Shown one piece after another: positions 6,999 through 11,507 of a stretch of DNA of 11,507 nt (position 1 is the stretch's first letter; every line of letters starts with the position of its first letter). This DNA comes from Nitrosotalea sp. (GTDB lineage: Archaea; Thermoproteota; Nitrososphaeria; Nitrososphaerales; Nitrosopumilaceae). Under the pieces are notes generated by a model. The model was not told the DNA's origin, made no database searches, and worked only from the letters and a program-made list of their open reading frames with translations. A program made the position numbers and the translations under genes. The stretch covers positions 1-11,507 of the forward strand of contig JARLFW010000152.1 of assembly GCA_031296345.1 (NCBI GenBank), in the 5' to 3' direction.

Positions 6999-7973
6999 TT
7001 GTCTCAAGAATATGAAATCATCATAGTTGGAGGTGGACCTGCTGGATTGTCTGCAGGAATATTCATAGCAAGACAGAAGGTCTCTGTTCTTTTAATCTCA
7101 AAGGATTTGGGCGGGCAGTTAAATCTAATTCCTAAACTTGAGAATTATCCAGGAACCATAATGTCAAGTGGGCCATTACTTGCAAAAACCCTTGAGAATC
7201 AATTTCTAATGTTTGGAGGCGAGATGATTTACGATACAGTTGAAAGAGTAGATGAGATAGAAACAGGAATTAAAGTTAAAACAACTCGTTCTGAATACAC
7301 AGCAAAATCAATAGTTGTTGCACCAGGAAAAGTGCCAAATAATCTAGGTATTGAAAATGAATCCACATTTATGAATAAGGGGATTCATTATTGTACAAAA
7401 TGCGATGCGCCGTTTTATCAAGGTAAAACAACTGCAGTAATTGGAGTAGGAGCTTATCTTTTAGAATCAGGCATTTTACTTTCAAGAATGGCGTCAAAAA
7501 TATACATGATCTACAAAGGAGGTGCACTGGGAGGAGATAAAGAAATGATTGCAGCAATTGAAAAGAAAGAAAACATAGAGCTTGTTCCTCAATCCTCTGT
7601 CAAAGCAATAACTGGTGGAAACAATCTTCAGTCAATTACAATTGTAGACAACTCTGGAGTTGAAAAGGTTGTCAATATTGATGGACTTTTTATCGAGATG
7701 GGTTCAAAGATAAATCTTGATTTTATAAAACATCTAGTAAAAATTAATACCAAAAGTGAAATCGAGGTTTCAAGTGATGGAAAGACTTCCCATCCAGCCA
7801 TATTTGCAGCAGGTGATGCATCGAGTATTCCTTACAAGCAAATTGTGGCAGCATGTTCTGGTGGTGCCAATGCGGGATTATCAGCCTTCAATTACGTTGA
7901 AAAACTCAAGGGAAGACCAGGAATTCGGGCAGATTGGAAGAAGACCATAGGGGACACAGTATTTCATTACTAG
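6999..7973 (+). CDS. trxB: Thioredoxin-reductase-like FAD flavoprotein with atypical NAD(P)H site
   Basis: FAD disulfide reductase of the low-molecular-weight TrxR family, 324 residues, normal length. The FAD-binding loop GGGPAG (11-16), GGQLNLIPKLENYPG (38-52), the redox pair C132-T-K-C135-D and the second FAD motif AGDAS (271-275) are present. The pyridine-nucleotide half is degenerate: the usual GGGDSA-type loop reads GVGAYL (149-154), and where NADPH enzymes carry H-R-R-x-x-x-R this protein has YMIYKGG (169-175), without the phosphate-binding arginines. NADPH is therefore an unlikely donor; NADH, ferredoxin or another carrier is possible. A Thermoplasma TrxR is known not to use NADPH efficiently. 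TTG at 6999 is supported because the dinucleotide-binding strand begins at residue 6. It is co-transcribed with the RAM gene; no thioredoxin gene is in the window. Family is sure; donor and partner are unknown. Confidence 0.88.
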   Translation: MSQEYEIIIVGGGPAGLSAGIFIARQKVSVLLISKDLGGQLNLIPKLENYPGTIMSSGPLLAKTLENQFLMFGGEMIYDTVERVDEIETGIKVKTTRSEYTAKSIVVAPGKVPNNLGIENESTFMNKGIHYCTKCDAPFYQGKTTAVIGVGAYLLESGILLSRMASKIYMIYKGGALGGDKEMIAAIEKKENIELVPQSSVKAITGGNNLQSITIVDNSGVEKVVNIDGLFIEMGSKINLDFIKHLVKINTKSEIEVSSDGKTSHPAIFAAGDASSIPYKQIVAACSGGANAGLSAFNYVEKLKGRPGIRADWKKTIGDTVFHY

Positions 7974-7997
7974 ATACTACATATAGCAAATGTTAGA

Positions 7998-9479
7998 TTA
8001 ATTTTCAGGAATAGGAAATTTAACAAGTTGTCTTCGAAGAGCAAATGCAAGACCTATTGAGACACATGAAATTAGTGCCGCAGTAAAAAATATGAGATTA
8101 TATGATTCAGCCGTAGGAAAGGTGCCAATAATTCCGGTTATTGTGGTCTTGTGTGTTTGCATATACATTCCTGCCATGGCAGGACCAACAGATGCCCCAA
8201 TAATTCGAATAAGCGTACTCATTCCAAGCGATACTCCAATATCTTTTCTAGGAGAAGTCAGCATAATCACATTCATTGCTCCAACATTTGTCAATGAAAG
8301 ACCGGTGGATAATATAGCAAGATTTGCTGAAACTAGAAATTCTGAAGAATGGTTAGTGTAAAGACTTACAAATCCAATTGCGCTGATAATAGTTCCCAAA
8401 ATGATAGGTTTTGTTGAACCAAGTTTAGATACAATGAAACCAGATGTTGGTCCAAAGATCAATAAAACAATTGCGAATGGAAGTTGCACATTACTAGTCA
8501 TTAGTGGATCTTCACCAAATCCTAGCGGGGATGGACTTCTAACAAGTACGGGGATTGTCTGAAATACCATGAACATGGACATACCTACAATCATTATCAT
8601 TATGTTTGCAGGTAGAATTGTTTTGTTTGCCAATATTTTCATACTAACAAGTGGTGAGCTAGATCTTTTTTCAATAATTGCAAACAATATCAGGTAAATA
8701 ATTCCAATAGCAACAAGACCTACCATAGCAAACGAATTAGAATCATCACCATTTTCGACCATGGTCAATGCCATCAAAAATGCACTAACAGAAACGGTCA
8801 AGGTAATTGCTCCTTGAATATCTATTTTATTTCTAGAATTATTATCACCAGCACCAATTTTTCCATCAGTATGCAAATGAGACTCTTTTACATGTATGAA
8901 ACGTGCAATGATTACAAGTAATGCAATTGATATAGGAATTATAGAGTAAAAAGTCGATTGCCAGCCATAATTTTGTATTAGATGGCCACCAGAAACTAGA
9001 CCAATCACGGCTCCTGTGGCAAACATTGAGGTGATTATGCCTTGGCCAATAGCTATTTTGTTTCGTGGGAATAGTTCTCTAATTATACCAAATGCAATAG
9101 GGAACATGGACATACCTATACCCTGGATAATACGTACTAGAAGCATTTCATAGATATTTGTGACAAATCCTCCTAATGATACTCCAAGTACGTATATTGC
9201 CATTATTATCAAAAGAACTTTTTTTCTTCCATAGATATCAGAAAGTTTACCAGTGATAGGAGTCATGATTGCTCCAGCTATTAGATAAGTGGTAAGAATC
9301 CATGATGACATGCCATAAGATATATGAAAATCTTTGATTAAATCTGGAATTGCTGGAATCAACATGGTTTCAGCATACATCACCATGGTGGCAATCAAAC
9401 TTAGAATTGCCAGAGTCTTCCAGGCAGAGGCAGAAATTTTTTCTGGAATATTTCCATCATTTGATTTTGACATTGTCAT
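7998..9479 (-). CDS. MFS multidrug-type efflux transporter, probably DHA2 (14-TM) subfamily
   Basis: Proton-coupled exporter of the major facilitator superfamily in the cytoplasmic membrane. The 493 residues and about 14 hydrophobic stretches fit the drug:H+ antiporter-2 group. Motif A is clear as GKLSDIYGRKK (77-87) after TM2; LVRIIQGIGMS (114-124) matches motif B with its conserved Arg; FATGAVIGLVSGG (153-165) matches the antiporter motif C, which marks export rather than uptake. A hydrophilic loop at about 198-219 separates the halves, and the C-terminus is short and polar. ATG at 9479 immediately follows the TAA of the upstream marR gene (zero spacing), so the two form an operon and the pump is very probably controlled by that regulator. 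Substrate is unknown. The gene converges with trxB across 24 bases. Confidence 0.9.
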   Translation of the reverse strand: MTMSKSNDGNIPEKISASAWKTLAILSLIATMVMYAETMLIPAIPDLIKDFHISYGMSSWILTTYLIAGAIMTPITGKLSDIYGRKKVLLIIMAIYVLGVSLGGFVTNIYEMLLVRIIQGIGMSMFPIAFGIIRELFPRNKIAIGQGIITSMFATGAVIGLVSGGHLIQNYGWQSTFYSIIPISIALLVIIARFIHVKESHLHTDGKIGAGDNNSRNKIDIQGAITLTVSVSAFLMALTMVENGDDSNSFAMVGLVAIGIIYLILFAIIEKRSSSPLVSMKILANKTILPANIMIMIVGMSMFMVFQTIPVLVRSPSPLGFGEDPLMTSNVQLPFAIVLLIFGPTSGFIVSKLGSTKPIILGTIISAIGFVSLYTNHSSEFLVSANLAILSTGLSLTNVGAMNVIMLTSPRKDIGVSLGMSTLIRIIGASVGPAMAGMYMQTHKTTITGIIGTFPTAESYNLIFFTAALISCVSIGLAFALRRQLVKFPIPEN

Positions 9480-9971
9480 TTAGCTCGTGATCCTTTTGTT
9501 TCCTTTTACAGACGAAACTGATTTTTCCAACTCAAATGATATTGCTAAATTTTTTGATATTTTGCGAAGTGTATCAAGAGTTATTTTGATATCATCATCT
9601 GAAATATTTTTAGTCGAAGATCTTCTTATTTTTAGAGCACATTCAGTCATAGACTCCCATAGAGAATCAGCTTTTGATGTAAGATAGATTCTATTTGCTC
9701 GCCTATCAGTTAAATCTGGTTTTCTTTTTAATAGCCCATCCTTTTCCATTTTATCAATCACTGGAACTAATGTCGCACCTTCAATTCCCATCTTGTCAGC
9801 AATCTCTTTTTGCGTTAGACCAGGTTGCAATACAAGAGCTCCAACTACACGCCATTGACTAAGAGTAACCCCGGCATTTCTCCTAAGCTCAATATCAAGG
9901 GATCTCTGAAAAGATTTTGCAGTATTATTTACAATAAACCCCACACTATTTTCAAAATCATATTTTGTCAT
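9480..9971 (-). CDS. MarR-family transcription regulator
   Basis: A winged-helix MarR regulator, probably repressing its own operon with the MFS pump until a small ligand or oxidant releases it. From the chosen start it has 163 residues: helix 1 to about 30, TLSQWRVVGAL (36-46), recognition unit LTQKEIADKMGIEGATL (52-68), PVIDKMEKDGLL (70-81 by span) and the family wing signature DRRANRIYLT (79-88), then a long C-terminal dimerisation helix. A longer reading from ATG 10004 would add 11 residues (MISMLMISTLS) but that codon lies inside the TATA box at 10003-10010, and expected transcription starts near 9981, leaving ATG 9971 as the first usable start. One cysteine (C101) is present. Two palindromes overlap the transcription start. 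Family is sure; ligand unknown. Confidence 0.92.
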   Translation of the reverse strand: MTKYDFENSVGFIVNNTAKSFQRSLDIELRRNAGVTLSQWRVVGALVLQPGLTQKEIADKMGIEGATLVPVIDKMEKDGLLKRKPDLTDRRANRIYLTSKADSLWESMTECALKIRRSSTKNISDDDIKITLDTLRKISKNLAISFELEKSVSSVKGNKRITS

Positions 9972-9973
9972 AC

Positions 9974-10000
9974 TTAGAGTACTAATCATTAGCATACTAA
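9974..10000. promoter_or_regulatory. Tandem TTAG-N4-CTAA palindromes, candidate MarR operator
   Basis: TTAG-AGTA-CTAA (9974-9985) and TTAG-CATA-CTAA (9989-10000) repeat with a 15-base period; the second extends to 5-base arms (ATTAG/CTAAT). An 11-base direct repeat, ACTAATCATTA, recurs at 9981-9991 and 9996-10006. They lie between the TATA box and the start codon of marR, exactly where a repressor would block transcription. Binding by this MarR is inferred from position and symmetry. Confidence 0.6.
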
Positions 10001-10002
10001 TC

Positions 10003-10010
10003 ATTATAAA
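10003..10010 (-). promoter_or_regulatory. TATA box of the marR-MFS operon
   Basis: Minus strand TTTATAAT, the best TATA match in the window. Transcription should begin about 25 bases on, near 9981, ten bases before the ATG at 9971. It overlaps the upstream ATG at 10004, which argues against that codon as the start. Confidence 0.65.
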
Positions 10011-10031
10011 TCTTCATTGAAAAACTAGCGA

Positions 10032-10052
10032 TTTGCTTATATCTTTAGCAAA
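10032..10052. promoter_or_regulatory. Inverted repeat enclosing the ferritin-like gene's TATA box
   Basis: TTTGCT (10032-10037) and AGCAAA (10047-10052) are perfect 6-base inverted arms around nine bases, which contain most of the TATA element TTATAT (10037-10042). A dimeric regulator bound here would occlude TBP. The TATA centre is about 25 bases before ATG 10065, so the transcript is probably leaderless. The sequence differs from the TTAG/CTAA motif at marR, so a different regulator is expected. Confidence 0.5.
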
Positions 10053-10064
10053 CTTGTACGCATT

Positions 10065-10640
10065 ATGACTAAAGAACCTAATGTGATAGGAGTAAAAGTT
10101 CTGGAACAAAACGGTATCAATGTAGAAGAGCTGTTAAAAGCTCTTGTCTACAATGCGTCCGTAGAGTTTACAGCTTACTATTACTTTACAAATCTAAGAG
10201 CACATTGTGTAGGAATGGAAGGTGAGGGACTCAAAGGAGTAATTGAGGATGCAAGGATGGAAGACCTGAGCCATTTCGAGTCTTGTCTGTCTAGAATATA
10301 TGAGCTTGGTGGAAAATTACCAATCAACGCAGAGGATTTTATCAAGATGTCAGGCTGTGAATTTCTTCAACTTCCAACAAATCCAATAGATACAAAAGCA
10401 ATTTTAGAAAAATGTCTAAAGGCGGAACAGGGAGCCATTGTAAATTGGAATAAAGTGTGCCTTATGACACATGGAAAAGATCCAGCTACATACGATGTTG
10501 CAAAAGACATTCTAAGAGAAGAAATAGAACACGAAGCATGGTTTTTGGAATTACTTTATTCAAGACCATCTGGTCACATGAGAAGAAAATTCCCTGGAGA
10601 GAGACCTTACACCCACAAGCATTCAAGAGCTTTGGGTTAA
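10065..10640 (+). CDS. Ferritin/Dps-like (DPSL, thioferritin-type) iron-binding protein
   Basis: A four-helix-bundle ferritin-like protein of 191 residues, expected to oxidise and store iron while consuming peroxide, probably as a cytosolic cage. Metal-site candidates fall in the four helices: E34 in SVEFTAYYYF, E66/D67 and H70 in MEDLSHFE (65-72), E121 in KAEQGA, and the E-x-x-H pair E153/H156 in REEIEHEAW. Cysteines at 98 (MSGCEF) and 117 (EKCLKAE) fall where archaeal DPSL proteins carry a cysteine pair near the di-iron site; C48, C74 and C132 are additional. The C-terminal tail (166-191) is rich in Arg, His and Lys, which could bind DNA or metal. Start ATG sits 25 bases after a TATA box lying within an inverted repeat. 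It diverges from marR. Fold is confident; assembly, metal and peroxide activity are inferred. Confidence 0.82.
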   Translation: MTKEPNVIGVKVLEQNGINVEELLKALVYNASVEFTAYYYFTNLRAHCVGMEGEGLKGVIEDARMEDLSHFESCLSRIYELGGKLPINAEDFIKMSGCEFLQLPTNPIDTKAILEKCLKAEQGAIVNWNKVCLMTHGKDPATYDVAKDILREEIEHEAWFLELLYSRPSGHMRRKFPGERPYTHKHSRALG

Positions 10641-10643
10641 CAA

Positions 10644-10660
10644 ATTTTTTTAATTTTTTA
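10644..10660 (+). terminator. T-rich archaeal-type transcription terminator
   Basis: Two T-runs on the plus strand, seven T at 10645-10651 and six T at 10654-10659, begin a few bases after the ferritin-like gene's stop. Archaeal RNA polymerase terminates at such tracts without needing a hairpin, and none is seen. Confidence 0.6.
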
Positions 10661-10739
10661 TTACGTCACATGATTGTACAGATTCTCATGAAAGGATCAG
10701 ATAAATATCTATGACAAATTAAAGACACGATAATCACAA

Positions 10740-11237
10740 TTGATAGTAATAATATGCGGTCTACCAGGTGTTGGAAAAAGTACTCTAGCAAAAAATTTAG
10801 CCCCCATGATTAATGCCATCATCTTATCTTCAGATAAAATTCGAAAGGAATTATTTTCCAATCCCACATACTCGCCATTTGAGCGGAAGTTAGTCTACGA
10901 TATCATGATCATCTTGGCAAAATATCTCAATGAGGCAAGATGTAATTGTATACTTGATGCCACTTTTAATAGAGAAGACTCTAGAATGGAAATAAAAGAG
11001 AAACTACATCTCAATGATAAACAATTTCACATCATAGAATGTTTTTGTCCAGAAGAGGTGGTTCTCTCACGACTAAAATTTCGTAAAGACGACTATTCAG
11101 ATGCAACTATAGAAGTATATCAGAAAATGAAAAAGATCTACGAACCTGTAAAAGTTGAGCACGTCATTGTAGATACAACACTTGATACCCAAGAAAATTC
11201 TCATAGAATCATAGAAGAGATCAAGGCAAAACAATGA
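10740..11237 (+). CDS. Small P-loop kinase (AAA_33 / predicted nucleotide- or metabolite-kinase type)
   Basis: A 165-residue P-loop protein. Walker A is intact as GLPGVGKST (7-15) directly after the first strand MIVIIC. LSSDKIRKELF (29-39) resembles the acceptor-binding segment of small kinases, with D32 as candidate; CILDATF (70-76) supplies a strand ending in D73, in the place of a Walker B or catalytic Asp; and SRLKFRKDDYSD (110-121) is an Arg/Lys-rich stretch suited to the lid. The order fits predicted kinases of the AAA_33/Zeta-toxin-related group, which phosphorylate small molecules or RNA ends; the substrate cannot be told. There is no partner antitoxin gene beside it. TTG at 10740 is forced: an in-frame TAA lies nine bases upstream and Walker A starts at residue 7. 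An AT-rich element ATAAATAT (10701-10708) may be its promoter. Confidence 0.8.
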   Translation: MIVIICGLPGVGKSTLAKNLAPMINAIILSSDKIRKELFSNPTYSPFERKLVYDIMIILAKYLNEARCNCILDATFNREDSRMEIKEKLHLNDKQFHIIECFCPEEVVLSRLKFRKDDYSDATIEVYQKMKKIYEPVKVEHVIVDTTLDTQENSHRIIEEIKAKQ

Positions 11238-11303
11238 GTACACATCTAGTGATGAGAAGATATGTTAGGCATGCTTGAACATAAAAAGTGATTTAGCAGT
11301 AGG

Positions 11304-11435
11304 CTAGGGTAATTCTTCAGAACTTGGGGCACAGTATTTGTGAACCCATTTACCCGTAGGATTTTTTGCGATCTCTTCACCAGATTTAATGGGAGCATTA
11401 CATTCAGAGCATGTAGTCTTAAATTTCGCTTTCAT
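11304..11435 (-). CDS. 43-residue zinc-finger microprotein, PARP-finger-like
   Basis: A short gene: MKAKFKTTCSEC at the start and YCAPSSEELP at the end. Ligands are arranged C9-x2-C12 and H32-x2-C35, with I16, G19, I22 and W30-V-H between them. This spacing pattern (C-x2-C-x3-I-x2-G, then W-x-H-x2-C) resembles the PARP-type zinc finger, although the segment between the pairs (19 residues) is shorter than in eukaryotic PARP fingers; a LIM-like half or generic treble clef is the alternative. It probably binds one zinc and perhaps nucleic acid. ATG at 11435 sits 26-27 bases after the box GTTTATCT (minus strand), giving a leaderless gene, which supports that it is real. It converges with the kinase gene across 66 bases. 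Confidence 0.75.
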   Translation of the reverse strand: MKAKFKTTCSECNAPIKSGEEIAKNPTGKWVHKYCAPSSEELP

Positions 11436-11449
11436 GTGATTACCACATA

Positions 11450-11487
11450 AGACAGATAGATAAACTATCAAAGATGTAGACAGATAG
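11450..11487. repeat. Direct repeat AGACAGATAG around the zinc-finger promoter
   Basis: Two exact 10-base copies at 11450-11459 and 11478-11487. The first overlaps the TATA-like box and the second lies upstream of it on the minus strand. This could be a pair of regulator sites or chance in AT-rich DNA. Confidence 0.35.
11458..11465 (-). promoter_or_regulatory. TATA-like box of the zinc-finger microprotein
   Basis: Minus strand GTTTATCT, 26-27 bases before ATG 11435. It is flanked by two copies of AGACAGATAG on the plus strand (11450-11459 and 11478-11487), 28 bases apart. Confidence 0.5.
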
Positions 11488-11507
11488 CCAACTGGAACTA
11501 ATTACTA

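Noticed and set aside
8092..8361. Plus-strand frame within the MFS gene
   Set aside because: Its hydrophobic look is a mirror of transmembrane codons on the other strand.
9972..10004. Eleven-residue N-terminal extension of MarR from ATG 10004
   Set aside because: The codon is inside the TATA box and the extension encodes the operator repeats, so it is more likely untranslated.
10457..10714. Plus-strand 85-codon frame overlapping the ferritin-like gene's 3' end
   Set aside because: It overlaps a confident gene in another frame, runs through the terminator-like T tracts and shows no domain.
10740..11237. Zeta-type toxin of a toxin-antitoxin pair
   Set aside because: The P-loop fold fits, but there is no adjacent antitoxin gene and no specific Zeta substrate motif that I can identify.
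1..11507. Mobile element, CRISPR array, tRNA or defence island
   Set aside because: I saw no transposase, integrase, spaced repeat array, tRNA-like cloverleaf or nuclease module; gene content is housekeeping with local regulators.

Overview
The window looks like ordinary chromosomal DNA of an AT-rich archaeon, most likely an ammonia-oxidising-type Thaumarchaeota/Nitrososphaerota close to the Nitrosopumilus group. Reasons: class I lysyl-tRNA synthetase, archaeal-type PurM and Elp3, stand-alone RAM (Lrp/AsnC effector) domains, a Dps-like thioferritin-type protein, and gene starts with an archaeal TATA-like box about 25-27 bases ahead of the start codon and no Shine-Dalgarno (leaderless transcripts). 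Six of the fifteen genes start with GTG or TTG. The lineage is inferred from protein character and start-site architecture; no rRNA or other marker gene is present.

Layout. 1-548 (minus): N-terminal part of a CaCA-type cation/Ca2+ exchanger, cut by the window edge. 668-901 (minus): stand-alone RAM-domain protein. 1023-1382 (plus): small winged-helix regulator, divergent from the RAM gene, with a perfect inverted repeat directly before its start. 1415-2434: purM (purine synthesis). 2511-5878: elp3, lysS and a two-TM microprotein, packed with a 1-base overlap and a 3-base gap. 5934-6710: long coiled-coil protein. 6767-7973: a second RAM protein followed one base later by a thioredoxin-reductase-like flavoprotein. 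7998-9971 (minus): MarR regulator plus MFS efflux pump, with no bases between them. 10065-10640 (plus): ferritin/Dps-like protein, divergent from marR. 10740-11237 (plus): small P-loop kinase. 11304-11435 (minus): a 43-residue zinc-finger protein resembling the PARP-type finger. No gene-free stretch exceeds about 125 bases; I see no tRNA, rRNA, CRISPR array, insertion sequence or prophage.

How the genes work together. Elp3 and LysS form a translation module: Elp3 modifies U34 of tRNAs, a set that in eukaryotes includes tRNA-Lys(UUU), which LysS charges. The right half has a stress/redox flavour: a thioredoxin-reductase-like enzyme lacking the usual NADPH-binding arginines, a MarR-controlled multidrug-type exporter, and an iron/peroxide-handling ferritin-like protein whose TATA box lies inside an inverted repeat. 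The two RAM proteins are paralogues (about 32 of 76 positions identical by hand alignment).

I did not find a clear new defence or mobile system. The best leads are regulatory: three separate palindrome-type operator candidates, each placed on a promoter core or start; the atypical TrxR; the paired RAM proteins; and the PARP-like zinc-finger microprotein.
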